The notes beneath the pieces were generated by a model. That model worked only from the letters and a program-made list of their open reading frames with translations, was not told the DNA's origin and did no database searches. Shown here piece after piece: positions 1-10,639 of a DNA stretch of 64,000 nt. The position numbers were made by a program, and so were the translations under genes. This stretch comes from Poecilobothrus nobilitatus. Its lineage: Eukaryota; Arthropoda; Insecta; Diptera; Dolichopodidae. Location of the stretch: positions 226,011,035-226,075,034 of the forward strand of contig OX352772.1 in assembly GCA_947095535.1 (NCBI GenBank), read 5' to 3'. Each line of letters starts with the position of its first letter. Positions within the stretch are counted from its first letter, which is position 1.

Positions 1-478
1 TCTTAGGAAGACATGATTGAGAAATATTATAATTTTCAAATATATGGTGAAAAGTATTTATTATATTTTTGTCATTTTCTATATGATTTTCTTTATTAAA
101 TTGTTTTAAAAAAGCGTTCATACTATAACCGCAACATCTGTACCACATATAAACACAACAATATTGCCCACAAACATCTGAATAGTTACTTTGTAACTGT
201 TTCTTAATAAAAATTATACATTGGTTTTTTAAGTAACTTAAAATTTCTAATTTATCTGGTTTTGTACCAAATGAATCAAAATATTCAACGCAATCATTCT
301 TTGGCTTAAAAATAGCTAACCAATATGTTCCGGGGTCTTTTGATTTATCAGTGTTTACAATTATAAAAGTTTGTTTTTTAATTATTCTGGGGAGTTGATC
401 CAGAGCAAAAACTCCTTTAAAAAATTTACGTGTGTGTTTGTTACATCTTAATACGTCACTTATTTCCAGGGTGTTCAT
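1..478 (-). pseudogene. Maverick maturation cysteine protease (adenain-like), cut by window edge
   Basis: The minus strand is open from an ATG at 478 to the window edge (about 159 codons, C-terminus missing). The early GVFALDQLP segment, YFDSFG and LQSNYSDVCGQYCC match the layout of adenovirus-type C5 cysteine proteases, which process virion proteins in Mavericks/Polintons. The Gln and Cys of the active site are visible in LQS...CGQYCC. The codon before the tryptophan of TYWLAIF (323-325) encodes Tyr where the family has its catalytic His, one C-to-T change away from His, so this copy is probably inactive. It lies downstream of the capsid gene, as the homologous fragment does in the second Maverick. 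Family assignment is firm; loss of activity is inferred. Confidence 0.85.
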
Positions 479-481
479 CAA

Positions 482-738
482 TCAAATTGACTCAAGTCAT
501 ATACTTTAGTTGTTTCTTTAATGTAGTTCGACAAAAACTCTTTTTTGATGCTTTTATTTGTTATAATAACATCAATTTTTTCTAGTATTTGACAGAGCTC
601 TTTATTTATTTTATCGTTGTACACAGTTCCAAAAGAGTAATTTTGAAAATTATCATTTATAAAATCTCTAGTTGGAAATTTATACTTGTGCTCTTTTACA
701 AACTTTTTACAAGGTTCTTTATCAAGGTATTATTATCA
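482..738 (-). pseudogene. unnamed Maverick ORF between capsid and protease genes (fragment)
   Basis: An open stretch of about 84 codons ends at a TGA next to the protease start and has no ATG; a stop codon bounds it upstream. It encodes a lysine- and acid-rich segment containing KKFVKEHKYKFPTRDFIND and ends in VYDLSQFD. I do not recognise a domain. Position, orientation and tight spacing (3 bp before the protease ATG) suggest the C-terminal remnant of a Maverick accessory gene whose N-terminal part is lost. It could also be a chance open frame, but its composition is less AT-driven than the flanks. Confidence 0.4.
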
Positions 739-819
739 TTACAACAAAATGTTATATCCAGAAGTGCACAAGACAGCAACATTTTGTCAAATATTCATAT
801 TTACTTTTATGTATGCTAT

Positions 820-2132
820 TTATAGGTTTGTGAATATATCTCGATTTTTATCAATTTGTAAACTTGCATCAAATTTTTCATAAACAATAGCACTCAGTGT
901 AAATGTAAGTGGTTTTGATAGCCTTGCTTCAATTCTAACTGTACCCTGGTTTAATAAACCTTGACACACTTCATTTCCTGATGCATCTGGAGTTAAATCA
1001 AAAGCTAGTATAAAAAACCCATTACTAAACATAGACTTTGTTATCTGATGACCTTTATCATTATGGTAAATTCCAGTTCCTGAAAAAAATATACTGTATG
1101 CTCTTGTACAGCAATTATTTCCATCTGAAAAACTGGTTTCAATTGCTGGATTAGGTATTTGAACACCATTTACGTTTAACGCAAATTGTGAAATAATTAA
1201 AATTTTATGGGTTTTTTGATCTTTTTCCAGAGTAACCTACATTTTCTGTCATACAAAAAATTATTGTGTTTGGCAACTGTCCAATAAAAACATTATCAAG
1301 TGATATTGATGAACTGTTCTGTGAAATGGTAACACTTTTTACTTCTACCCGTTTGTAATTGTATTTGGCATTAGTTTTTTCCAATATAGCATTATGAGCT
1401 AATAGCACACTAGGATTAATTGTTACATGCCTCATAAATAAAGTGGCTTCTAAAATTTTCAGTTGAGATTCATCAGTATCATCTGCAAAGAGGTAAAAAT
1501 CTGGTTTTTCTAATGTTAGGATAACTCGAACATCGACATTGTTTATGAGAAGTGTTGGTTGGTTAAACTTATCTAAATGTAGTTTACCCATAAGTTCTAC
1601 TACATTGCTATTTTGACATAATTTTTGACGTTCTTTTGAACCATTATTATTTGATTTTCCTATATTTGGCTTACCTAACATCCATCCACCACATTCTAAA
1701 TGCGTTGTAGCTGCATCCGTACCATAATTTAACAATGATTCAATATAAGCTCTGTAATGATAATTGCCATCTGATGGAGATATATTCTTTCCATTTAGTT
1801 GAACGTTACATTGTTTTATTAATGAATGTAAAATATTATTAACTACACTTGGTTGTTGTATAGCTACTCCATCACTTTTTTTATCTTTATCTTTATTCCA
1901 TTGAGTTCCATCTTTTTTTAAAATCTGTACTTTTAATTTTAAATATGTAGAAGATAAGTCTCTATATGTATCTCCATGACCTAGGGAAACAAATTCTATG
2001 ATTGATGGATTATCTAACGAAGCAATAGGAGACTGGAGACGGGTTATAGGAGACTTCTTCAGATCGTAAAATACATGACTGAATAGGCGGTGATTTAAAA
2101 ATATCAAGCTCTGATTTCATACATTCAATCAT
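820..2132 (-). pseudogene. Maverick major capsid protein (F54H12.2-like)
   Basis: The region encodes a protein of the family annotated in databases as F54H12.2-like, widespread in invertebrate Mavericks and taken as the double-jelly-roll major capsid protein. Visible landmarks in order are SIIEFVSLGHGDTYRDL near the N-terminus, LLINNVDVRVILTLEKPDF, VLLAHNAILEKTNAKY, and VFIGQLPNTIIF. The start is the ATG at 2,132, 2 bp after the upstream pVI/pX-like gene. Breaks: a 13-bp insertion near 2,030-2,045 relative to the duplicate at 5,605-5,805 shifts the frame; a stop at about 1,205 with another shift near 1,195; the C-terminal part resumes to 820. The capsid role is family knowledge plus position; the frame breaks are seen directly. 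Confidence 0.85.
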
Positions 2133-2134
2133 AA

Positions 2135-2574
2135 TTATTCAAAAATATCTATCTTTTGTTTCTTTTTGTTATTAACTTTGCGTCGCTTCGACGTAAAATA
2201 ATTTAAATTATTAATGAGAGGTCTTTTTATAGGCTTTCTTTTTCTTTTGCCTTGTCCATACATTTCATTAAGTTTCCGAACTGCACCTAGTCTTACATTT
2301 TCCATTATCTCTTTACTTCGATCTTGAACTACTTCTTTACATTTGCACCTGTGGCAATATCAGATAAAGCATTAATACCAGAATTAATAACCTCTTTTTT
2401 TAATATATTAGCTCCAGACGTAAATATTGGTTTTAAATATCTAAAAACACCACCGAAAAAGCTCCCTAATCCGCGTCCTCTTTGGTAATGTACAACTAAA
2501 TGTAACAAGGGGCCAATATCCTCAAGACCTTTTCCTGATTGAACTAAATAATATCTGTAGTACGCTCTCTCCAT
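2135..2574 (-). pseudogene. Maverick minor virion protein, pVI/pX-like
   Basis: A glycine-rich segment GRGLGSFFGGVFRYLKP is followed by an amphipathic stretch (ILKKEVINSGINALSDI) and a strongly basic tail with KRKRKPIKR and SKRRK. This resembles adenovirus pVI/pX-type proteins, small membrane-lytic or DNA-condensing virion proteins that Mavericks also carry. The frame is interrupted after GANVKK at about 2,329 (an in-frame stop or short shift); the basic tail continues to a stop at 2,135, directly before the capsid gene. A matching gene lies at 29,545-29,965. The role is inferred from composition, size and gene order. Confidence 0.7.
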
Positions 2575-2699
2575 AATGTTTAAATAAAATAATATATAAT
2601 GTTACAAAATTACTTTTATTTATACTTTTTTAAAATGTAATACAATTTTTGTTGGAATGCTACTCTTAGAGAAATTTATTTGACTACCTACTTATCACA

Positions 2700-3690
2700 T
2701 CATAAAATAGAAATATTGTCAAAGCTTCTCTTTTCAACAGGAAAATATTGAATATTTTTAACTTCTATTGAATTATTTTTATATACATTTTTAATCGTCA
2801 TTGTTCTTAAACATCTTACAGTATTATCTCCAACGGTATGTGGTTCAATAATGTCAATATACACAAATATAATATCAGATTTAATAACTGGTATCAAGTA
2901 TAATGTTTCTAAATATGATTTGTATAGTTCAACAATTCTATTTTTATGCTTTTTAAAATCTAGAAATTTGTGTAAAATTTGCTTAAAACATTCCTTAAGG
3001 AAAACGTCTTTTATAAAATCACCTTCTCCACGTAACTTTATTTCCACTTTTGGATTACTAACACAAATTGTAATTAAATGTCCAGTATACGATGCCAATT
3101 CTCCAGATTTTGTATTATAACTAGAGTCTTTAGAAATTTAATCACGGATTTTCCAAACAAGTTGACGTTCACATTCTGTCTTTGTATATCCAGGACGTGG
3201 TTGTATATTTTGTATTAATGTTGGTAAAAAAAATGTTTTCCAATCACAATTAACTTGTTGAAATCTGTGTGGAATGTATGTTGATCCAATACTATTATAA
3301 TTACCTTCCATGCTTCCGATATGAATTGTAATTCTTTTTTCTGTGTTTTCTCCATATATATTTGGAATAAAATCATTTATATATATTTCGGAAATACCAA
3401 CTTTCCATTTTGAATCCAATATATTTTGTTTATTCAACTTGTTTGTAAAAGCTGATAATATATTTTCCGAATAATAATTTGTGGATGAGTCACTGAGTAA
3501 TGTGACATAAAAGTCATCATTTACTGTCCATGAGCTTGCGGATTTATTCTTACGAATTGGAAAATTAAGTTCTGTTTGAGTATTACCTGCTATAGCTGAC
3601 CTTAAAACTCGCCTTGATGAATTATTCGACTCTTTGCTATTTATAGTTTTTTCTTTTATCGTTGGTGGGGTTGGACTATCTAAAGGTACC
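2700..3690 (-). pseudogene. Maverick conserved structural protein ('FYVTL' protein), one nonsense codon
   Basis: The minus-strand frame encodes a protein with the conserved opening NDDFYVTLLSD and later IIEPHTVGDNTVRCLR near the C-terminus. Closely similar genes sit upstream of the pVI-like and capsid genes in both Mavericks here, so it is probably a virion component, perhaps penton or minor capsid; no function is proven. One in-frame TAA at 3,138-3,140 splits it and the reading frame continues on both sides. Upstream, the frame is continuous with the last unit of the 147-bp repeat array, so an ATG inside the repeats at 3,836 opens a 232-codon ORF that includes the first half. The natural N-terminus (compare 26,995-27,200) is lost at the array junction. 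Confidence 0.75.
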
Positions 3691-4935
3691 GATAGAACCT
3701 TTAAATTTTGTACAATGATGTTGCTTCCCGTTCGATTTATGTCTCTGAAATTTAAGAGGATATGGTGCATGGGTTTGGATTTTGGAAGCTTCCGAACGAG
3801 CCCCAGAGCAAATGAGATTATCTCCAAAAACAACAAAGATATAACTTTTAAATTTGGCAGAATGGTGTTTTTTCATGTTTGATTTAGGTCTCTGAAATTT
3901 GATAGGATTTGGTTCATGGGTTCGTATATTGGAAGCTTCCGAACGAGCCTCAGAGCAAACGAGATTATCTCCAAAACCAACAAAGATAGAACCTTTAAAT
4001 TTTTTACAATGATGTTCCTTCCCGTTTGATTTATGTCTCTGAAATTTAAGAGGATATGGTGCATGGGTTTGGATTTTAGAAGCTTCCGAACGAACCCCAG
4101 AGCAAATGAGATTATTTCCAAAAACAATAAAGATATAACCTTTAAATTTGGCAGAATGGTGTTCTTTCATGTTTGACTTAGGTTTCTGAAATTTGAGAGC
4201 ATTTGGTCTATGGGTTCGGATTTTGGAAGCTTCCGAACGAGCCCCAGAGCAAACGAGATTATCTCCAAAATCAACAAAGATAGAACCAATAAAATTTTGT
4301 ACAATGATGTTCCTTCCCGTTCGATTTATGTCTCTGAAATTTAAGAGGATTTCGTCCATGCGTGTGGATTTTGGAAGCTTCCGAACGAGCACCAGAGCAA
4401 ATGAGATTAACTTCAAAACCAACTAAGATATAACCTTTAAATTTGGCAGAGTGGTGTTCTTTCATGTTTTATTTAAGTCTCTGAAATTTGAGAGATTTTG
4501 GTTCATGGGTTCTTATCTTGGAAGCTTTCGAACGAGCCTCGGAGCAAACGAGTATATCTCCACAACCAACAAAGATATAGAATCTTTATTTTTAATACAA
4601 GAGTGGGCTGTTATGTTTCCTTTTCTATAAAATTGGAAACTGACATTTGAAAGAATATGAACCATGGAATCGTATTTTGGAAGCTTCCGAACGAGCCCCA
4701 GAGCAAACGAGATTATCTCCAAAATCAACAAAGATAGAACCAATAAAATTTTGTACAATGATGTTCCTCCCGTTCGATTTATGTCTCTGAAATTTAAGAG
4801 GATTTCGTCCATGCGTGTGGATTTTGGAAGCTTCCGAACGAGCACCAGAGCAAATGAGATTATCTCCAAAACCAACAAAGATATAACCTTTAAATTAGGC
4901 GTAATGGTGTTCCTTCATGTTTGATTTATGTTTCT
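3690..4935 (-). repeat. 147-bp tandem repeat array 1 (8 units)
   Basis: The landmark GGAAGCTTCCGAACGAG (or a close variant) recurs at 3,784, 3,931, 4,078, 4,225, 4,373, 4,520, 4,679 and 4,826, giving spacings of 147, 147, 147, 148, 147, 159 and 147 bp. Units alternate between two subtypes differing near GTTTGATTTATG and TTCATGGGTTCG. One 159-bp variant unit carries TTTCCTTTTCTATAAAATTGG. As 147 is 49 codons, frames without a stop in one unit stay open over several units, giving ORFs up to 248 codons that look like by-products. The array ends exactly at the structural gene. Confidence 0.92.
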
Positions 4936-5380
4936 GAAATTTAGTTTAGGGGAATCAAAAGTGAAACAAATTAAAAACAGGAGTCTGTGGCAGATAGGAA
5001 CCAATATATGCAGTTTTAAAAATTTAGGAAATAGTAAATTAAATACAAATACACAACATTCAATAAACACGAAACATTCAAAAAATAGTAAAACAAACTG
5101 AATATTCAAACAAGAAGAATTTTGATTCGTCCAAAATTAATAAAACAAAAAATAAACAAACAGAAGAAATATAACTCTAACAGAAAAATAGCCATAATAA
5201 CAATAATAATAATAACAATATTTTGAATTCAAACAGAACACTACCCATTTTGAAATTGAACTGGTGTTTGAGTTAACTTTGTTACTAATTCACTAAATAA
5301 ACCAGATTTAAATTTGGGTTCCAAAATAGAGACTCCGATTAGTAGTATCTTCAAATTTTCTTCCTTTACGCCACTTTTTT
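4936..5380. other. AT-rich spacer between repeat array and LINE fragment
   Basis: No gene is visible. The stretch holds an AAC/AAT-rich segment with (TAATAA)-like runs near 5,200. It is repeated almost unchanged at 7,741-8,189 as part of the tandem duplication. Confidence 0.6.
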
Positions 5381-5384
5381 GCGA

Positions 5385-5604
5385 AATCTTACAATAATAA
5401 TATTGTGTTTGATTTTCTTAATGCCGATTATGAAAGCATTAATGCTTTATCGGTTATTGATTGGGACGAACTGTTAACACAACAGAACATTCATTCAACC
5501 GTGTCTATTTTCTATATAAAAGTATTTCGGTGGCGTGCTATAAGGCCATATGTGATTTAATTGGCTTTATCACACAATTGAAAGTGCGATTAAGTCATAT
5601 ATTT
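5385..5604 (+). pseudogene. LINE pol fragment (linker after endonuclease), copy 1
   Basis: One frame reads FLNADYESINALSVIDWDELL followed by QQNIHS, typical of the region between endonuclease and reverse transcriptase in non-LTR retrotransposons. Similar text occurs at 8,190-8,345 and, more diverged, at 33,480-33,560. After about 5,530 the sequence (GGTGGCGTGCTATAAGG...) no longer looks like LINE and ends at the duplication junction. Confidence 0.55.
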
Positions 5605-5805
5605 TAAAATCTGTACTTTTAATTTTAAATATGTAGAAGATAAGTCTCTATATGTATCTCCATGACCTAGGGAAACAAATTCTATGATTCATGGATTATC
5701 TAACGAAGCAATAGAGTTATAGGAGACTTCTTCAGATCGTAAAATACTTGACTGAATAGGCGGTGATATAAAAATATCAAGCTCTGATTTCATACATTCA
5801 ATCAT
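5605..5805 (-). pseudogene. Maverick capsid gene, duplicated N-terminal fragment
   Basis: The minus strand opens with the ATG at 5,805 and runs in one frame through the segment with DIFISPPIQSS and SIASLDNP to the duplication junction at 5,605. It lacks the frame-shifting insertion of the first copy but consists of only about 67 codons. Confidence 0.75.
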
Positions 5806-5807
5806 AA

Positions 5808-5945
5808 TTATTCAAAAATATCTTTCTTTTGTTTCTTTTTGTTTTTAACTTTGCGTCGCTTCGATGTAAAATAATTTAAATTATTAATGAGAGGTCTTTT
5901 TATAGGCTTTCTTTTTCTTTTGCCTTGTCCATACATTTCAAACAG
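5808..5945 (-). pseudogene. Maverick pVI/pX-like protein, basic tail fragment
   Basis: Only the basic C-terminal tail (KRKRKPIKR, SKRRK) survives, ending at a TAA 2 bp before the duplicated capsid ATG. The upstream part was deleted at about 5,940, where the sequence jumps to the C-terminal half of the structural gene. Confidence 0.6.
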
Positions 5946-6787
5946 AAAAATACTTATACACAAATATAATATCAGATTTAATAACTGGTATCAAGTATAA
6001 TGTTTCTAAATATGATTTGTATAGTTCAACAATTCTATTTTTATGCTTTTTAAAATCTTGAAATTTGTGTAAAATTTGCTTAAAACATTCCTTAAGGAAA
6101 ACGTCTATTGTAAAATCACCTTCTCCACGTAACTTTATTTCCACTTTTGGATTACTAACACAAATTGTAATTAAATGTCCAGTATACGATGCCAATTCTC
6201 CAGATTTTATATTATAACTAGAGTCTTTAGAAATTTAATCATGGATTTTCCAAACAAGTTGACGTTCACATTCTGTCTTTGTATATCCAGGACGTGGTTG
6301 TATATTTTGTATTAATGTTGGTAAAAAAAATGTTTTCCAATCACAATTAACTTGTTGAAATCTGTGTGGAATGTATGTTGATCCAATACTATTATAATTA
6401 CCTTCCATGCTTCCGATATGAATTGTAATTCTTTTTTCTGTGTTTTCTCCATATATATTTGGAATAAAATCATTTATATATATTTCGGAAATACCAACTT
6501 TCCATTTTGAATCCAATATATTTTGTTTATTCAACTTGTTTGTAAAAGCTGATAATGTATTTTCTGAATAATAATTTGTGGATGAATCACTGAGTAATGT
6601 GACATAAAAGTCATCATTTACTGTCCATGAGCTTGCGGATTTATTCTTACGAATTGGAAAATTAAGTTCTGTTTGAGTATTACCTGCTATAGCTGACCTT
6701 AAAACTCGTCTTGATGAATTATTCGACTCTTTGCTATTTATAGTTTTTTCTTTTATCGTTGGTGGGGTTGGACTATCTAAAGGTACC
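5946..6787 (-). pseudogene. Maverick structural ('FYVTL') protein, duplicate
   Basis: Near-identical copy of the gene at 2,700-3,690, with the same nonsense codon (here 6,235-6,237) and the same continuation upstream into the last repeat unit. Its C-terminus is cut at about 5,945, so IIEPHTVGD and the end are lost. The shared stop shows that it predates the duplication. Confidence 0.75.
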
Positions 6788-7740
6788 GATAGAACCTTTA
6801 AATTTTGTACAATGATGTTGCTTCCCGTTCGATTTATGTCTCTGAAATTTAAGAGGATATTGTGCATGGGTTTGGATTTTGGAAGCTTTCGAACGAGCCC
6901 CAGAGCAAATGAGATTATCTCCAAAAACAACAAAGATATAACTTTTAAATTTGGCAGAATGGTGTTTTTTCATGTTTGATTTAGGTCTCTGAAATTTGAG
7001 AGGATTTGGTTCATGGGTTCGTATATTGGAAGCTTCCGAACGAGCCCCAGAGCAAACGAGATTATCTCCAAAATCAACAAAGATAGAACCTCTAAATTTT
7101 GTACAATGATGTTCCTTCCCGTTTGATTTATGTCTCTGAAATTTAAGAGGATTTCGTCCATGCGTGTGGATTTTGGAAGCTTCCGAACGAGCACCAGAGC
7201 AAATGAGATTATCTTCAAAACCAACTAAGATATAACCTTTAAATTTGGCAGAGTGGTGTTCTTTCATGTTTTATATAAGTCTCTGAAATTTGAGAGATTT
7301 TGGTTCATGGGTTCTTATCTTGGAAGCTTTCGAACGAGCCTCGGAGCAAACGAGTATATCTCCACAACCAACAAAGATATAGAACCTTTATTTTTAGTAC
7401 AAGAGTGTGCTGTTATGTTTCCTTTTCTATAAAATTGGAAACTGACATTTGAAAGAATATGAACCATGGAATCGTATTTTGGAAGCTTCCGAACGAGCCC
7501 CAGAGCAAACGAGATTATCTTCATAACCAACAAAGATAGAACCTTTAAATTTTTTACAATGACGTTCCTTCCCGTTTGATTTATATCTCTGAAATTTAAG
7601 AGGATATGGTGCATGAGTTTGGATTTTGGATGCTTCCGAACGAGCACCAGAGCAAATGAGATTATCTCCAAAACCAACAAAGATATAACCTTTAAATTAG
7701 GCGTAATGGTGTTCCTTCATGTTTGATTTATGTTTCTGAA
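6788..7740 (-). repeat. 147-bp tandem repeat array 2 (6 units)
   Basis: The GGAAGCTT(T/C)CGAACGAG landmark recurs at 6,881, 7,028, 7,175, 7,322, 7,481 and 7,628 (spacings 147, 147, 147, 159, 147). It is the duplicate of array 1 with two units fewer, including the same 159-bp variant. Contraction by whole units suggests unequal exchange or replication slippage. Confidence 0.92.
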
Positions 7741-8670
7741 ATTTAGTTTAGGGGAATCAAAAGTGAAACAAATTAAAAACAGGAGTCTGTGGCAGATAGG
7801 AACCAATATATGCAGTTTTAAAAATTTAGGAAATAGTAAATTAAATACAAATACACAACATTCAATAAACACGAAACATTCAAAAAATAGTAAAACAAAC
7901 TGAATATTCAAACAAGAAGAATTTTGATTCGTCGAAAATTAATAAAACAAAAAATAAACAAACAGAAAGAAATATAACTCTAACAGAAAAATAGCCATAA
8001 TAACAATAATAATAATAACAATATTTTGAATTCAAACAGAACACTACCCATTTTGAAATTGAACTGGTGTTTGAGTTAACTTTGTTACTAATTCACTAAA
8101 TAAACCAGATTTAAATTTGGGTTCCAAAATAGAGATTCCGATTAGTAGTATCTTCAAATTTTCTTCCTTTACGCCACTTTTTTGCGAAATTTTACAATAA
8201 TAATATTGTGTTTGATTTTCTTAATGCCGATTATGAAAGCATTAATGCTTTATCGGTTATTGATTGGGACGAACTGTTAACACAGCAGAACATTCATTGA
8301 ACAGTGTCTATTTTCTATATGAAAGTATTTCGGTGGCGTGCTATAAGGCCATATGTTATAATGCCATGTGTGATTCAATTGGCTTTATCACACAATTGAA
8401 AGTGCGATTAAGTCATATACGCGAAATGTTTACGTATGGTTTTATCTATCATTGAATTGTGTGATATGGTTTTATCACTCAAATAAATTTTAAAAAATTA
8501 AAAAACATATATTTAGGTGAAATAAGAAAAATATTTTCTTTATTATAATGGAAATATAATATATATTATAATATAAAAATATAATTATAAAATAATTATA
8601 TTCCTATATCAATAAACTTAATATTTTATAACTTTGAAACATAAAAAGCAATTTAAGTAAATTAATCTAT
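7741..8670. other. duplicated spacer, LINE fragment copy 2 and AT-rich tail
   Basis: 7,741-8,189 copies 4,936-5,380. 8,190-8,345 repeats the LINE fragment. 8,345-8,465 contains short repeated words (TATGGTTTTATC, CACAATTGAAAG) and no clear gene. 8,465-8,670 is very AT-rich with nothing recognisable. Confidence 0.5.
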
Positions 8671-8673
8671 TGA

Positions 8674-10582
8674 TTATAAGTATATTGTAGAGGATTTTTC
8701 TACAATCTGCCTGAATATTGGACACAATATTGGACAATTACGTTCAACATAAGTTTTTTTCGTTTTTTCAAAACAATCAAAGCATAATTTATAATGATTG
8801 CATGGCATTAATAAAATTGATCTTCTGTTTTCGGTACAGATTTCGCATATTAAACATTATCATTAACATTTATCATCATCATCATCGTCTATATTATTAC
8901 TTATATATATTTGAGAGTTCTTCTGCTACAGTATTATGATCAGATGTTATTAAATTTGTATAACAAGTTAATTGTTGTAAACCATTACTTAATGATATTA
9001 TATTATTATCTATTTTTTTTACAATCTTCTCGATAGATTCATCACGATAGTTTTTTTTTTCGTTGCTGATACAGAAATACTTGACCATTAACAGATTTTA
9101 TTAAATCGGATGATTTAGTATAATCTTGGTCTAATATTAAATTCAAAAATTTTAAAAAATTTCCATTTTTGGCCAATTTTGAAGCTGGTTTACTATTATA
9201 ACCATCAATTGCACTTGTGGTTCTACTACTGAATTTGTAAGCTGTCATATTTTCTACTCCAATCTATAATTAAAAAATATATATATATATATTACAAAAG
9301 TTATAAATATCATACGGTAAATGTTAATCACTTTTGAAATCCATTGTCGTTCGAAAATCTGATAAATGGTTTGCGAAACCAACATGGTTTCATTTTGACT
9401 TCTGGATATACAGCTTTTATTGCTTTTATTAATCCTGATTCAAAATCAGTTTGAACCGATGTTGGTTTCAAATCAAATAAGTTTGTCTTAATAAATTGTA
9501 ATGAATGTAAATAAATTGCTCCAGTTTTTGCTGACATTAATATGTATATAAATGCAAATATCTAAAAATAATAATAGAAATATAATATATATTACTCATA
9601 TTATTAATTAAATTTGAATACTTAATTAATAATAGGTGCGCGCCGGATTCGCGGGCGTGGTCACGGGCGCAGTACCTTTTCCCAATTCTTTTTTTTTTAC
9701 ATATTAAAATTTATAAAAAACAATCGCAACAACAATAATAATTATTATAATAATTATACTTACATAATCAGAATGAGCAATAATATGTATAATAATAATC
9801 TGTTTAAAAATATTTCCTGATGGTGTAGTAGGAAAAGTACCACCCATTAAATAATTGCGTGGTTGAGAATCTTCCCAACCGTCTACTATTCTACTTATTG
9901 TTGGTGACATAAATACGGAATACGCAAAATTATTTTCAATAATTGTCTGGTGGTAAAATTTTTCTTTACTTTCAAAACGTGACATACCTAACTCTTTTAT
10001 AGTTTCAATTTTGCTTTTAAAGATCTCCATAACTTCTTGGAAATTTCGTGATGATTTTGGGAAAACTTTGCTTTTAATAAAATGTAAATGCCTTCTCATT
10101 TTTCCAAATACTATTGATGTACTAGTACTTGGTTTAAATTTTTTGCATGTTCCATCAAATATATCTCTTATGTTATTCCTTTTTAAAGAAACATTTTGAC
10201 ATTTTTCTTTTATTGTGTTTATTAATTTTAATTTTCCAATGAATTCTTCATCAGCATTATGATTATGATTCAATCCAGTATTTGTAACATAATAAACAAA
10301 TAATTGATAATATAAACAAATTTAAATTGTTAAAATCCATTGCAATATTTATTGGGCATTTGGAGTTGTTGTAGCACACATAATATTTTGTTAAATTATT
10401 TTGGTATTTATATTTATAAATTTGTTTTTCAGTTGGTATCAATAATAATTTACTATTTTTTCGTAACCCCGCAATTATTTCAAATTTTAACAATGTACTA
10501 TTATTTTCTTCACTATCACTCTTTTCATTTTCACTATTTTATTCTTTTTCATAATTTTTAAAATTTTTAAAATTTACCATCA
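8674..10582 (-). pseudogene. MULE transposase with FLYWCH and RING domains (MULE-1), decayed
   Basis: Read on the minus strand: a FLYWCH-like zinc finger (10,290-10,580, with PTEKQIYKYKYQNN and YYVCYNNSKC); a MULE core with YLMGGTFPTTP (about 9,840-9,860); an apparent GT-AG intron (about 9,568-9,757); TDFE followed by MKPCWF (about 9,390-9,460); RTTSAIDGYN (about 9,210); and a C-terminal RING-type finger CEIC...PCNHYKLCFDC...NCP (8,690-8,850) ending at 8,674. In the family the GGTF position is DGTF, so the first catalytic Asp is Gly here. Frameshifts separate the ORFs. The transposase would cut and paste DNA in the nucleus; this copy cannot. No convincing terminal inverted repeats were found. 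Confidence 0.75.
9568..9757 (-). other. putative intron of MULE-1 with a GC-rich island
   Basis: The minus strand reads GTAAGTATAATT at the upstream edge and TTATTTTTAG at the downstream edge, and splicing them would join the two halves of the transposase core. Inside lies a GC-rich patch at about 9,634-9,680 (GCGCGCCGGATTCGCGGGCG), striking against AT-rich surroundings. MULE-2 has a GC-rich patch at the equivalent place. Confidence 0.5.
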
Positions 10583-10639
10583 TTTTTTTCTTTTACTAAA
10601 GTTTAATAAAAACTGATAACAATAAAGTAACGATAACTA

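Larger units (their letters stand above)
1917..5604. repeat. first unit of a tandem segmental duplication
   Basis: This 3.7-kb block, from inside the capsid gene through the 147-bp array and a LINE fragment, is repeated directly at 5,605-8,430. The copies are nearly identical over long stretches (for example 5,120-5,580 against 7,925-8,390). The junction at 5,604/5,605 joins the LINE-derived sequence abruptly to the capsid sequence beginning TTTTAAAATCTGTAC. Confidence 0.85.
5605..8430. repeat. second unit of the tandem segmental duplication
   Basis: Direct copy of 1,917-5,604 with two length changes. About 590 bp equivalent to 2,270-2,860 are missing at 5,940, removing most of the pVI/pX-like gene and part of the next gene, and the 147-bp array has two fewer units (293 bp). 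It retains the capsid N-terminus without the 13-bp insertion seen in unit 1, so that insertion is private to unit 1. Confidence 0.85.

Noticed and set aside
3676..4422. 248-codon ORF over the 147-bp repeats as a real repeat protein
   Set aside because: The period is a multiple of three, so any stop-free frame in one unit stays open; two different minus-strand frames and plus-strand frames are also open. No homology or start context supports it.
9634..9680. GC-rich patch as bacterial contamination or vector
   Set aside because: Only about 50 bp, bounded by plausible splice borders, with a counterpart in the other MULE.
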